This document shows, one piece after another, positions 44,285 through 52,877 of a stretch of DNA of 64,000 nt. The stretch covers positions 124,001 through 188,000 of the forward strand of contig CAVSZC010000001.1 of NCBI GenBank assembly GCA_963732365.1, given 5' to 3'. The notes below the pieces were generated by a model that worked only from the letters and a program-made list of their open reading frames with translations, searched no databases and was not told the origin of the DNA. The first letter of the stretch is position 1. Every line of letters begins with the position of its first letter. The DNA is from SR-FBR-E99 sp963732365 (GTDB lineage Bacteria > Bacteroidota > Bacteroidia > Bacteroidales > VadinHA17). The position numbers and the translations under genes are program-made.

Positions 44285-45496
44285 ATGATCGTCCTCGTTC
44301 TAAACTGTGGCAGCTCCTCTATAAAATACCAGCTTTTTGACATGTCGAATAATTCAGAGGTCCTTGCCAAAGGACTGATTGAACGTATCGGACTCACCGA
44401 CGGCATTCTGACGCACAAGCCTGCCGGTAAGGAGCCCTATAAGGTTATTCTTGACATCCCTGACCATACAATAGGCATCAACATGGTCATGGAAGCGCTC
44501 GTCAGCCTTAAACACGGTGTGATTCGAAATATTAACGAAATAAAAGCCGTCGGGCACAGGGTGGCACACGGGGGAGAAAATTTCAAGGAGTCGGTGCTTA
44601 TTGACAATGATGTCAAGAGGGATATAGAGAAGTGCGGCGAGCTTGCTCCGTTGCATAACCCTGCCCACCTGAAAGGGATATTGTCATGCGAGAAGCTTCT
44701 GCCCGGAATACCGCAGGTAGCTGTCTTTGACACCTCGTTCCATCAGACTATGCCTGATTACGCATTCATGTATGCCATTCCCTACGAGTATTATGAGAAG
44801 TACAGGATCCGTAAATACGGTTTCCACGGCACAAGCCACAGGTTCGTTGCCGAAAAGGCCTGCAGGATATTGAATCTTGATTACCACAAAATAAAGATCA
44901 TTACCTGCCATCTGGGTAACGGAGCTTCAATAACTGCAATCAATAATGGCATTTCTGTTGACACCTCGATGGGATTCACACCGGTAGACGGACTCATAAT
45001 GGGAACCCGCACCGGTGAGATTGATCCGGGCGTTCTGCTGTATCTCGCAGATAAGGAAGGACTTAGCGTCAGCGGGGTGAATAACATGATAAATAAGAAG
45101 AGCGGTGTTGCCGGTATTTCCCAGCTCTCATCAGACATGCGTGATCTTGAGACTGCTGCCGGCGAAGGGAATGCCAAGGCCCTGCTTGCACTAAACATGT
45201 ATTCATACAAGATCAAAAAGTTTATTGGCGCCTACGTGGCTGCCATGAACGGTATCGATCTGCTTATCTTTACAGCAGGTGTAGGGGAGAACGATTTCAA
45301 CGTCAGGAAGATGATCTGCAGAGGCATGGACTTTCTCGGGATTGAGGTTGACGAGGATGTGAATCATGGAGTCAAGGGGAAAGATATTGTTATTTCAAAA
45401 CCTGCCTCGAAAGTGAAGGTCATGGTTGTAACTACCGATGAAGAATTTGTCATCGCATCTGATACTACAGTAATAGTTGAGAAGCTAACCAATTAA
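44285..45496 (+). CDS. ackA: Acetate kinase
   Basis: The 403-residue enzyme makes ATP from acetyl phosphate. Signatures are LVLNCGSSSIKYQL at the N-terminus, HRVAHGGE, FHGTSHRFV, ITCHLGNGASI, DTSMGFTPVDGLIMGTRTG-type loop and FTAGVGEND near the C-terminus. The length is normal. It is 12 bases after pta and 12 before the ptb gene, consistent with one transcript. Confidence 0.97.
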   Translation: MIVLVLNCGSSSIKYQLFDMSNNSEVLAKGLIERIGLTDGILTHKPAGKEPYKVILDIPDHTIGINMVMEALVSLKHGVIRNINEIKAVGHRVAHGGENFKESVLIDNDVKRDIEKCGELAPLHNPAHLKGILSCEKLLPGIPQVAVFDTSFHQTMPDYAFMYAIPYEYYEKYRIRKYGFHGTSHRFVAEKACRILNLDYHKIKIITCHLGNGASITAINNGISVDTSMGFTPVDGLIMGTRTGEIDPGVLLYLADKEGLSVSGVNNMINKKSGVAGISQLSSDMRDLETAAGEGNAKALLALNMYSYKIKKFIGAYVAAMNGIDLLIFTAGVGENDFNVRKMICRGMDFLGIEVDEDVNHGVKGKDIVISKPASKVKVMVVTTDEEFVIASDTTVIVEKLTN

Positions 45497-45508
45497 ACCC
45501 CGGATATC

Positions 45509-46417
45509 ATGGTGTTAAGATATTTGTCAGAACTGAAGGAACTGCTGGCTGACAAGCCTGTCAGAAGATTAGTGCTTGCTGCCGCACAGGACCTGAATTC
45601 ACTCAGCTCAGTGATAAAAGCCGCCCGTGACGGCTTTATCGAACCGATACTTGTCGGCGACAAGGAGGCTATTCAGAATATAGCAAATACCGGTAACATT
45701 GATATCTCCGGGGTAAGAATGATTCATGAGCCTGATACGGAGCTGGCGGTAGGTATAGCCGTGAAGATGGTACGGAGTAACCAGGCCGACATCCTCATGA
45801 AGGGAAAGGTCGGCACCTCATCCCTGCTGAAGGCTGTTCTGAACAAGGAGTGGGGGCTGAGGACAGGTTCGCTTCTTTCACATATAGCCATCTTTGAGGT
45901 GGAGGCGTACCATAAGCTGATAGCTGTGACTGACGTGGCAATGAATATAGCACCCAACCTTCAGGACAAGATAGCTATCGTGAATAACTCGGTGGCATGC
46001 CTCAACAAGCTGGGAGTTGATATGCCTAAGGTAGCCGTTCTGGGTGCAGTGGAGATGGTCAGTGAGAACATGCAGGCAACGCTTGATGCAGCCCTGCTTT
46101 CGAAGATGAACCAGCGTGACCAGATCAAGCACTGCATTATCGACGGCCCGCTGGCATTTGACAATGCCATCAGCCTCGAGAGCGCAAATCACAAAGGTAT
46201 CCGCAGCGAGGTGGCGGGCGATACGGACCTCCTCCTGATGCCTGACATCGAGGTAGGTAATGTGCTGTACAAGTCGCTGGTTTTCTTCGCTCATGCAAAG
46301 GTCGCAGCAGTGATACTGGGTGCTTCGGCACCTATAGTACTCACTTCAAGGAGCGATTCCGACCAGGCAAAATATGACAGCATCCTGCTGGCAGCAGCTG
46401 TCTCAAAACAGGAATAA
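45509..46417 (+). CDS. ptb: Phosphate butyryltransferase
   Basis: The 302-residue protein belongs to the Ptb branch of the phosphate acyltransferase family. It moves butyryl or a branched acyl group from CoA to phosphate. Typical segments are DILMKGKVGTSSLLKAVL, LSHIAIFEVEAYHKLIAVTDVAMN and HCIIDGPLAFDNAIS. It is the third gene of the operon, followed after one base by a second paralogue, and by butyrate kinase. It may serve butyrate or isobutyrate and isovalerate from amino acid breakdown. Confidence 0.9.
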   Translation: MVLRYLSELKELLADKPVRRLVLAAAQDLNSLSSVIKAARDGFIEPILVGDKEAIQNIANTGNIDISGVRMIHEPDTELAVGIAVKMVRSNQADILMKGKVGTSSLLKAVLNKEWGLRTGSLLSHIAIFEVEAYHKLIAVTDVAMNIAPNLQDKIAIVNNSVACLNKLGVDMPKVAVLGAVEMVSENMQATLDAALLSKMNQRDQIKHCIIDGPLAFDNAISLESANHKGIRSEVAGDTDLLLMPDIEVGNVLYKSLVFFAHAKVAAVILGASAPIVLTSRSDSDQAKYDSILLAAAVSKQE

Positions 46418-46418
46418 T

Positions 46419-47333
46419 ATGATAACCAGTCTCAGCCAGATGGCTGACGCTGTCAGATCATCCGGCAAAAGATACCGGATTGCTGTAGCGTGGGCACAGG
46501 ATAATAATACGGTTGGGTCTCTCTACCGTGCTGTAAATGAAGGATTTGCCGAGGCTCTTATGATCGGCAACCAGGAACAGATAATCAGAACATGTCATGA
46601 CACAGGCGCCGACCCGTCACGCTTCACCATCATTGAAGCGGATGATGAAAGGAGCTCTGCCGTTACTGCTGTGCGAATGACTGCCACCGGTGAGGCCGAT
46701 ATTGTTATGAAGGGGCTCGTCGGAACGGATAAGTTCCTCAGGGCGGTGATGGACAAGGACCACGGCCTGCTTCCTCCAAAAGCGGTGATGAGTTATGTGT
46801 GTGCGGTGGAGATACCTGCATACCATAAGCTGCTCTTTATTACCGACACTGCAGTCATTCCGTTTCCCGACCTTGACCAGAAAGTAGCTATGGCTGAGTA
46901 TGCAATAGCGATGGCGCGGAAGTTTGGAATAATGAAGCCGTCAGTTGCACTTATCGGTGCGTCGGAAAAGGTAAGCAACCACTTCCCCAACACTCTTGAC
47001 TATTCGGTGATGTGCAAGATGGCGCAGAGGGGACAGATATCATCATGTGTGATGGACGGTCCGGTGGATCTCTTCCTTGCCTGTGATCCCGACAGTGTCA
47101 GGATCAAGGGTGTTGACACCCCCCTTGCAGGCGATTCCGACATTTTGCTTTTTCCTTCGCTGGAGGCCTGCAATCCGTTCTACAAGGGACTGATGCTGTT
47201 CGGAGGAGGAGAGCTGGCAGGGATGATCTGCGGCACTACCAGGCCGGTTGTGCTGATGTCAAGAAGTGAAAGTGAACTGTCGAAATACTATTGTGTGGCA
47301 CTGGCATGCCTTATGGCATCAAAAAACGATTAG
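46419..47333 (+). CDS. Second phosphate butyryltransferase-like protein
   Basis: The ATG at 46419 (MITSLSQMADAV) gives 304 residues. It is a clear paralogue of the gene before it: DIVMKGLVGTDKFLRAVM and YVCAVEIPAYHKLLFITDTAV and SCVMDGPVDLFLACDP match in order. Divergence between the two is strong, so substrates probably differ or the two act as a mixed complex. Its start is one base after the ptb stop, and buk starts 5 bases after its own stop. Confidence 0.85.
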   Translation: MITSLSQMADAVRSSGKRYRIAVAWAQDNNTVGSLYRAVNEGFAEALMIGNQEQIIRTCHDTGADPSRFTIIEADDERSSAVTAVRMTATGEADIVMKGLVGTDKFLRAVMDKDHGLLPPKAVMSYVCAVEIPAYHKLLFITDTAVIPFPDLDQKVAMAEYAIAMARKFGIMKPSVALIGASEKVSNHFPNTLDYSVMCKMAQRGQISSCVMDGPVDLFLACDPDSVRIKGVDTPLAGDSDILLFPSLEACNPFYKGLMLFGGGELAGMICGTTRPVVLMSRSESELSKYYCVALACLMASKND

Positions 47334-47338
47334 ACAGA

Positions 47339-48418
47339 ATGGAAAACAGACTTATTCTTGCCATTAATCCGGGCTCGACCAGCACAAAATTTGCATTGTT
47401 CAGGGGCGAGCAGCAGCTTTTTGAGAAGACACTGAGACACAGCTCTTCAGAGCTGGAGGGTTTTTCACGCATGACCGATCAGCTCCCCTTCAGGCATCAG
47501 CTGGTGATGAAGGCCCTCGCAGAAGAGAAGACGCCGCTCTCTGAAATTGTTGCCGTAGTTGGCCGGGGCGGATTGGTAAATCCAATAGAGTCAGGTATAT
47601 ATGAGGTCAATGACCTCATGAAGAAACACCTATTGGGGGCCATACATGGGGAGCATGCAAGTAACCTGGGAGCTCTTATTGCAGATAAGATAGCCGCCGT
47701 GCTTCCCGGAGCCAGGGCTTATATCGTTGATCCGGTCGTTGTCGATGAGCTTGAGCCTGTCGCACGGCTATCGGGACATCCTCTCATTGAAAGGAGATCT
47801 ATCTTTCATGCACTGAACCAGAAGGCTGTTGCAAGGATATATGCATCAACTGCCGGCAGGAATTATGAAGATATGAACCTTGTAATAGCTCATATGGGAG
47901 GGGGAATAAGCGTGGGTGCCCATCGCAGGGGAAGGGTTGTTGACGTCAACAATGCCCTGAATGGTGACGGGCCCTATTCACCCGAGCGCAGCGGAGGACT
48001 GCCTGCGGCACAGATAATTGAACTGTGCTTCAGCGGCAAATATACTATGCCAGAGATTAAGACAATGTTCACCGGCAAGGGAGGCATGGTTGCATACCTT
48101 GGCACCAACAGCTTCAAGGAGGTGTGTGACCGCGCTGCTGCCGGCGATCAGAAAGCCATGCTGATATCTCTTGGCTGCAGCTATCAGACAGCGAAGGAGA
48201 TAGGTGCCATGGTTGCCGTTCTCAGCGGCGAGGTGGACGCCATTATACTCACAGGCGGGCTGGCTTACGAGAAGAAGTTTACTGACAGGATAGAGGCAAT
48301 GGTAAGGAAGTTTGCCCCTGTATTTGTTTATCCCGGGGAGGATGAGCTTAAAGCGCTGGCGTTTAACGGTTTTCTTGCCGTCACAGGCAAGATTGGTGTC
48401 AAGGAGTACAAGGGGTAG
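47339..48418 (+). CDS. buk: Butyrate kinase
   Basis: The ATG at 47339 (MENRLILAINPGSTSTKF) gives 359 residues, the Buk length, distinctly shorter than AckA. It makes ATP from butyryl phosphate or a branched analogue. Signatures are the phosphate loop INPGSTSTKFAL, AVVGRGGLVNPI, HMGGGISVGAHRRGRVVDV and LTGGLAYE. It closes the operon. A short GC-rich stretch with gagcaagg-like units follows it. Confidence 0.94.
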   Translation: MENRLILAINPGSTSTKFALFRGEQQLFEKTLRHSSSELEGFSRMTDQLPFRHQLVMKALAEEKTPLSEIVAVVGRGGLVNPIESGIYEVNDLMKKHLLGAIHGEHASNLGALIADKIAAVLPGARAYIVDPVVVDELEPVARLSGHPLIERRSIFHALNQKAVARIYASTAGRNYEDMNLVIAHMGGGISVGAHRRGRVVDVNNALNGDGPYSPERSGGLPAAQIIELCFSGKYTMPEIKTMFTGKGGMVAYLGTNSFKEVCDRAAAGDQKAMLISLGCSYQTAKEIGAMVAVLSGEVDAIILTGGLAYEKKFTDRIEAMVRKFAPVFVYPGEDELKALAFNGFLAVTGKIGVKEYKG

Positions 48419-48455
48419 GGCGAGTAGCGAGGAGCAAGGGGCAAGGAGCTGCAGA

Positions 48456-49151
48456 TTACGGAACGGAGAGAGCTACCGGAAGTATCTTTCCGTTGAAGAA
48501 CCTGTTTCCGTTTAATGCAAAATCGGCGACAAACGCTGCCATCTCCGACGATGATACCGGAGCTATATAACCCGGGAAAGCCTTGCTGAACATCTCAGTC
48601 TGCACTGCACCGGGGCAGAGACAGTTAAATGATATACCTAAATCAGCATACTCTGCCGCAAGACACTCTGTCAGCACAGCCAGTGCCCCTTTCGTGGCAC
48701 TGTAGTATGAGAGGCCCGGGAACTTCATGCTTCCCTGGAACCCGCCCATACTTCCTATATTAACAACATGAGAGCCTCTTTTCATCAGGGGAAGAAGCTC
48801 CGAAACAAGGGCGGCAGGGGCGGTGAAGTTGACAGCTACAAGCGATGCTATATCCTCATCACTCTGCTCTGTGAATGGTTTGTTTACAAGGTAACCGGCA
48901 TTGTTTATGATTATATCGATTATTCCCGGATCAGCAATGAGCCTCTTTTTAAGCTCCCTGAGCGATGATCGCGCCCCTGTAATGTCCAGTACCACCGGGA
49001 TGATGTTCTTGTTTGCACACTCCCCGGCAAGGCTCCAGAGAGCAGATTTGTTCCTGGATATGGCATATATTTTGTTGCCTGCTTCATCGGCAAGTTTCAG
49101 GGCAATATCCCTTCCGATGCCCGAAGAAGCTCCTGTAATGACTATATTCAT
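48456..49151 (-). CDS. SDR family oxidoreductase
   Basis: The 231-residue protein is a classical short-chain dehydrogenase/reductase. It has TGASSGIG at 7-14 for the cofactor, NNAG (about 87-90), a catalytic serine in NIGSMGG, and YSATKGA with the active Tyr and Lys. The substrate cannot be told. It is monocistronic, converges with buk, and is divergent from the outer-membrane protein gene. Confidence 0.85.
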   Translation of the reverse strand: MNIVITGASSGIGRDIALKLADEAGNKIYAISRNKSALWSLAGECANKNIIPVVLDITGARSSLRELKKRLIADPGIIDIIINNAGYLVNKPFTEQSDEDIASLVAVNFTAPAALVSELLPLMKRGSHVVNIGSMGGFQGSMKFPGLSYYSATKGALAVLTECLAAEYADLGISFNCLCPGAVQTEMFSKAFPGYIAPVSSSEMAAFVADFALNGNRFFNGKILPVALSVP

Positions 49152-49215
49152 CTTATTATCAGTATTATATGTAATAACGCCTTTAAAATTTAAAGGACTG
49201 CTACCGTAAATGTAC

Positions 49216-49223
49216 TAATTTTG
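49216..49223 (+). promoter_or_regulatory. Putative -7 box (TAATTTTG) of the outer-membrane protein gene
   Basis: An exact TAnnTTTG match lies 38 bases before the ATG at 49262. Confidence 0.5.
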
Positions 49224-49261
49224 ACTTTATTTGTAGCCTCAAAATGCAGAACAACCACAAT

Positions 49262-49816
49262 ATGAAAAGGAGCTTACTGGTCATGGCAATCCTTGCTTTT
49301 ACTCTCCTGGCGGCAGGGCAGTCTGCTTTCCAAAACCGTCCGCCCCTGCGTGAGCGACTATTCTTCGGGGGTGGCTTCGGCCTCACATTCGGGAGCATAA
49401 CCAATATTGAAGTATCACCTCTCGTTGGAGTTAGAGTGCTGCCCCGCCTGGCTGTTGCGGGAGGACCGACCTTCCAGTATTATGCTGATGAATTTGGCGA
49501 AATGACTATCTATGGCGGGAAAGGATATGTGCAGTTTACTCTGATACAAAGCCTTGACAACGTAATCCCATTGGGACTAAATACCGGCATACACCTCCAC
49601 GGTGAATATGAGGGACTGAGTCTGGACAAGGCGTTGGTCAGCATTGATCCTGATGCTACAGGACGCGTCTACTCCGGGGCTTTTCTGGGTGGGGTTACAA
49701 TATCACAACCCACAGGGGCGAGATCAAGCATGAACCTCTCTTTTCTCTGGGTTCTTACAAGCACCGGATACCAGATATATGACAATCCGGAGATCAGGAT
49801 CAGCTTCGTATTTTAA
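49262..49816 (+). CDS. Predicted outer-membrane beta-barrel protein
   Basis: The ATG at 49262 (MKRSLLVMAILAF) gives 184 residues with a signal peptide ending near AAGQS. The mature part alternates strands (FGGGFGLTFGSITNIEVSP, GVRVLPRLAVAGGPTFQYY, KGYVQFTLIQSL) and ends IRISFVF, with a terminal phenylalanine as in barrel proteins assembled by BamA. The function is unknown. An upstream ATG at 49244 is possible but the signal peptide starts better at 49262. Confidence 0.75.
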   Translation: MKRSLLVMAILAFTLLAAGQSAFQNRPPLRERLFFGGGFGLTFGSITNIEVSPLVGVRVLPRLAVAGGPTFQYYADEFGEMTIYGGKGYVQFTLIQSLDNVIPLGLNTGIHLHGEYEGLSLDKALVSIDPDATGRVYSGAFLGGVTISQPTGARSSMNLSFLWVLTSTGYQIYDNPEIRISFVF

Positions 49817-49856
49817 TTGAAGTAACCTAGTTTATAATATTGTTAAATAAGTAATT

Positions 49857-50387
49857 ATGAAATTGGAAAATAACAGATTTGTCTCACTGGTTTATACACT
49901 TCACGAAGGTGACAGTGAGGGCAGGGTGATTGAGACTGTGGAGGAGACTGCTCCGCTTGGGTTCGTATTCGGCAGTGGTAACCTCCTGCCTGGATTTGAG
50001 GCTAACCTTGCAGGCCTGGAAGAGGGTTCTCCGTTTGAATTTGGTCTGTCGGCTGAGGAGGCTTACGGTGAGGTTCGCGAGGAGATGATAGTAAGTCTCC
50101 CGAGAAATATTTTTGAGGACGAAGGTGTCCTGAACACTCAGATATGCTTTGTGGGAAATACGGTTCCCATGATGGATTCACAGGGTAACAGGATGAACGG
50201 TGTCGTAACCGAGATAGGAGATGCCTTTATCAGGATGGATTTCAATCATCCGCTGGCAGGTACCTCCCTCCACTTTTCAGGCAGGGTGACAGGTGTTAGG
50301 GAGGCAACTCCTGAAGAGATTATGGGACCCTCAGGATGTTCATCATGCGGCAGCAGAAGCAGCGGTTGCGGCGGATCATGCGGTTGA
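49857..50387 (+). CDS. FKBP-type peptidyl-prolyl isomerase, SlyD-like
   Basis: The 176-residue protein has the SlyD layout: an FKBP domain split by an insert-in-flap chaperone domain. Segments are VSLVYTLHEGDSEGRVIE, LGFVFGSGNLLPGFEANL, EEGSPFEFGLSAEEAYGE and FNHPLAGTSLHFSGRV. The tail is cysteine- and glycine-rich (GCSSCGSRSSGCGGSCG), as in the nickel- or metal-binding tail of SlyD, though without the usual histidines. It is cytosolic and acts in protein folding or metal handling. Confidence 0.9.
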   Translation: MKLENNRFVSLVYTLHEGDSEGRVIETVEETAPLGFVFGSGNLLPGFEANLAGLEEGSPFEFGLSAEEAYGEVREEMIVSLPRNIFEDEGVLNTQICFVGNTVPMMDSQGNRMNGVVTEIGDAFIRMDFNHPLAGTSLHFSGRVTGVREATPEEIMGPSGCSSCGSRSSGCGGSCG

Positions 50388-50427
50388 TGGCCTGAGTTGA
50401 AAGTTCAACATTAAAGGAAAAAGAAAT

Positions 50428-50449
50428 AGCCGGTCACGCCGGCTTTTTC
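50428..50449 (+). terminator. Intrinsic terminator after the FKBP gene
   Basis: AGCCGG and CCGGCT form a short GC-rich stem around TCACG, followed by a T-run. It stands between the convergent FKBP and symporter genes. Confidence 0.8.
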
Positions 50450-50455
50450 TTTTTC

Positions 50456-50502
50456 ACACTTTAACCTTTCGCCTTTAGACTTTCGCCTTTAAACTTTTAA
50501 TG
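50456..50502. repeat. Short tandem repeat (CTTTCGCCTTTAGA type) at the symporter 3' end
   Basis: Units of about 7-8 bases (cctttcg, cctttaga, ctttcg, cctttaaa, cttttaa) lie directly at the stop codon of the minus-strand symporter, and the last codons (T-L-K-V-stop) fall inside it. A related fragment (ttgaaagttcaac) lies at 50397-50409. Confidence 0.65.
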
Positions 50503-51724
50503 TTTCTCCTTCTGATTTGGCGATAATAACCGCAGCGCAGGTGTCGCCATAGACATTTATTGTGGTCCGGAACATATCGAGGATACGATCTACTGCGAGT
50601 ATCAGCCCGATGCCTTCCAGGGGCAGTCCCACTGCCTTAAGCACCACAGCCATCATTACCAGCCCGGCCATCGGGATACCGGCCGATCCTATTGCAGCCA
50701 GGAGAGCAGTGAAGACTACCACAAGCTGCTGACCTATTGTGAGATCAATGCCGTATGCCTGCGCAATGAACATCACGGCCACGCATTCATAGAGGGCAGT
50801 GCCGTTCATGTTTATGGTTGCCCCCAGCGGAAGGGTGAAGCTGGCTATCTTGTTTGAGACTCCGTCCTTAAACTCTACAGCCTCCATTGTAAGCGGCAGG
50901 GTGGCATTTGATGAAGAGGTTGAGAAGGCTGTAAGGAGGGGTGTTGACATATTCCTGATATGCTTTATCGGATTAGCCCTTCCGATAAATCGCACCGACA
51001 GGGGCAGTGTAATAACAGCATGAACAAAAAGACCGAGCAGGACAGTCAAAAAATAGAGCCCCAGCCTGCTGATCACCTCGCTGACCTCATTGCCCATAAG
51101 TATCTGCTGCGATATAACCTTTGCAGATATGCTGAAGACGCCCAGGGGGGTGAACTTTATGACGAAGAGGGTTATCTTCATTATCACGTCAAGAGCTGCG
51201 TTGAGCATATCCATCAGGAGCAGCCGGGGTTTCTCGCCGACACGCGTGATGAAGTACCCCGCCAGTATGGCAAAAAAGATGATCGAGAGCATATGCCCCT
51301 GCACCATCGCTTCGAAGATGTTTGAGGGTACGATCTTAATCAGCGTCTGACCGAACTTCTCCGTTCCGGCAGCAATGTCTTCCACAGGTACCTGGAAACC
51401 CAACTCAGCACCAACCCCTGGTTTTATCAGCTGCACAAAGAAGAAACCTGTGACAATGGCAACCAGGGTTGATAAAACATAAAACCCCATGGTCTTGGCA
51501 CCAAGACGTCCGAGGTTATCTGCCGTACCCACACTGGCCACCCCGGTAGTAATGGAACAGAGTATCAGAGGAATGATGATCATGTTGAGTCCCCGGAGGA
51601 AGACATCTCCCATCCAGTTAGTGTATTTTGCAAGGTGAGGGAAGAAGTATCCGAAGAATCCACCCAGGACCAGCATTATAAGTATCTGGTAGTGCAGGGC
51701 AATAGTAAATCTCTTGTTAGCCAT
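50489..51724 (-). CDS. Dicarboxylate/amino acid:cation symporter (DAACS family)
   Basis: The 411-residue membrane protein belongs to the DctA/GltP family that takes up dicarboxylates, glutamate or aspartate with sodium or protons. About eight helices and two hairpin loops are visible; the serine-rich HP1 (FSTSSSNATLPLTM), the NMNGTALYE motif and the aspartate-rich helix 8 (DRILDMFRTTINVYGDTCAAV) are diagnostic. It is divergent from the XRE regulator across a 665-base gap with palindromes, so it may belong to that regulator's targets. Confidence 0.93.
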   Translation of the reverse strand: MANKRFTIALHYQILIMLVLGGFFGYFFPHLAKYTNWMGDVFLRGLNMIIIPLILCSITTGVASVGTADNLGRLGAKTMGFYVLSTLVAIVTGFFFVQLIKPGVGAELGFQVPVEDIAAGTEKFGQTLIKIVPSNIFEAMVQGHMLSIIFFAILAGYFITRVGEKPRLLLMDMLNAALDVIMKITLFVIKFTPLGVFSISAKVISQQILMGNEVSEVISRLGLYFLTVLLGLFVHAVITLPLSVRFIGRANPIKHIRNMSTPLLTAFSTSSSNATLPLTMEAVEFKDGVSNKIASFTLPLGATINMNGTALYECVAVMFIAQAYGIDLTIGQQLVVVFTALLAAIGSAGIPMAGLVMMAVVLKAVGLPLEGIGLILAVDRILDMFRTTINVYGDTCAAVIIAKSEGETLKV

Positions 51725-51962
51725 ATGTCATTAAATTTCATTTCTGCCTTTGAGGCAACAGACCGAAATATTTCTCCGGTTGAAGATAACCAAAAGAATT
51801 CAGCGGAAAAGATGTTTTTGATTATGTCACGAGATTTCAAAATTCCGCAGCAGGGGAGAGATCCGTCTGAAAAAATCAATTCTGAGCCACTTTGGATTTT
51901 GATACTCTTTAAGGATCAAATACCAGATGGAGTCGTGTAATAAATCAAACAAAAACATTCGA

Positions 51963-51976
51963 TTTACAAATGTAAA
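51963..51976. promoter_or_regulatory. Palindrome site 1 (TTTACAAATGTAAA)
   Basis: A perfect TTACA-AA-TGTAA palindrome, 46 bases centre to centre from site 2 and about 240 bases upstream of the symporter start. Confidence 0.65.
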
Positions 51977-52008
51977 TAGAAAATATTCCACATATATCAA
52001 CGATTGTA

Positions 52009-52022
52009 ATTACATATGTAAT
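52009..52022. promoter_or_regulatory. Palindrome site 2 (ATTACATATGTAAT)
   Basis: A perfect 14-base palindrome with the core TTACATATGTAA, preceded by an overlapping TGTAATTACA. Confidence 0.65.
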
Positions 52023-52315
52023 CGGCATTGATGTACCGATGTAAAAATAATTTGATTCAACATTTAAATATTCATATATAACTATTTATCAAGTAATTAA
52101 TACGATCATATGATTACCTGAGTGAGATAAGAAATCTCCTGTAGCATGTATTCTTATTAGTTATTATACTTATATGTAATTTAATTAATTGTAAATCAAT
52201 ATAAAATACTATCTAAAGTAAAGTAATAGAGTTGATATAAGTGTTAATTTATCTACCGTCTGATGACATAATGGGGAGGGATCAGAGCATCCAGCTGATG
52301 AATAAATTACTCTGC

Positions 52316-52329
52316 ATTACAAATGTAAG
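52316..52329. promoter_or_regulatory. Palindrome site 3 (ATTACAAATGTAAG)
   Basis: TTACA-AA-TGTAA, the first of three evenly spaced sites before the XRE gene. Confidence 0.7.
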
Positions 52330-52338
52330 CTGAATATA

Positions 52339-52352
52339 ATTACAGATGTAAA
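52339..52352. promoter_or_regulatory. Palindrome site 4 (ATTACAGATGTAAA)
   Basis: TTACA-GA-TGTAA, 23 bases from site 3 and 24 from site 5. Confidence 0.7.
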
Positions 52353-52362
52353 TCATATATTA

Positions 52363-52376
52363 TTTACATTTGTAAA
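52363..52376. promoter_or_regulatory. Palindrome site 5 overlapping a -7 box (TTTACATTTGTAAA)
   Basis: This site contains TACATTTG (52365-52372), an exact TAnnTTTG -7 box, 17 bases before the XRE start codon. A protein bound here would block that promoter. Confidence 0.7.
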
Positions 52377-52389
52377 AACTCATATTGTC

Positions 52390-52833
52390 ATGAAAGAGAG
52401 AATTCTTGCCTTTTTACAGAGCGAAAACAAAAGTTATGCTCAATTTGCCGAGGAAATAGGGGTTCAGCCTTCCGGTATTTCCCATATTCTTTCAGGAAGG
52501 AACAATCCAAGTCTCGATTTTGTGGTTAAGATGCTGCATAAGTATACGTCAGTATCTGCTGAGTGGCTGCTGTTCGGTCGGGGAGCCATGTACAAATATG
52601 TATCGCAGCCCACCCTATTCGATACAGAGCCTGAATCAGCAGTTTCCGGGAGCCAGTCGTTCAGCGTGGCACAGGACGCTGTCTTTGATGCATCGGTTCC
52701 TCAGGAAGGTCCGGAAAGGGCTTCAGGCATGGAATTTAACGAGGATACTGAGACCCGACACTCGGAAAAGAAGCTGACAAGGGTACTGATGTTCTATTCT
52801 GACAAAACTTTCACAGAATACAGGCCATCCTGA
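52390..52833 (+). CDS. XRE-family transcriptional regulator
   Basis: The 147-residue protein starts with an HTH_3 domain (residues 1-62): YAQFAEEIGVQPSGISHILSG holds the two DNA-recognition helices, then NNPSLDFVVKML. A linker with YVSQPTLFDTE follows, and the C-terminal third is acidic and then basic. No peptidase or ligand domain is evident. It resembles small Bacteroidota XRE regulators of unknown trigger. Five palindromes upstream, one over its own -7 box, point to autoregulation. It converges with nothing and precedes pyrK by 44 bases with a separate promoter. Confidence 0.85.
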   Translation: MKERILAFLQSENKSYAQFAEEIGVQPSGISHILSGRNNPSLDFVVKMLHKYTSVSAEWLLFGRGAMYKYVSQPTLFDTEPESAVSGSQSFSVAQDAVFDASVPQEGPERASGMEFNEDTETRHSEKKLTRVLMFYSDKTFTEYRPS

Positions 52834-52853
52834 CCAAATCCGGGCAAATTAGC

Positions 52854-52861
52854 TAATTTTG
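52854..52861 (+). promoter_or_regulatory. Putative -7 box (TAATTTTG) of pyrK-pyrD
   Basis: An exact TAnnTTTG match 16 bases before the pyrK ATG; AAAGGAG just before the start is one of the few clear Shine-Dalgarno sequences in the window. Confidence 0.5.
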
Positions 52862-52877
52862 CGCCAAAGGAGCTCTG

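Larger units (their letters stand above)
51725..52389. other. AT-rich intergenic region with regulatory palindromes
   Basis: The longest gene-free stretch in the window. It has no credible reading frame, RNA gene or terminator. It holds five copies of TTACAnnTGTAA in two groups and several half-sites (TGTAA), which are listed separately. Confidence 0.75.

Noticed and set aside
48419..48455. Further short tandem repeat after buk
   Set aside because: gagtagcgaggagcaagg-like words are suggestive but only two or three weak units are present, so it was not counted with the clear arrays.
51635..51940. A 101-codon plus-strand frame opposite the symporter start
   Set aside because: Most of it is antisense to the symporter coding sequence, and it has no start signal or similarity.
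51725..52389. Replication origin in the AT-rich gap
   Set aside because: No DnaA box of the TTATCCACA type was seen and no dnaA or dnaN lies nearby; the palindromes fit regulator sites better.
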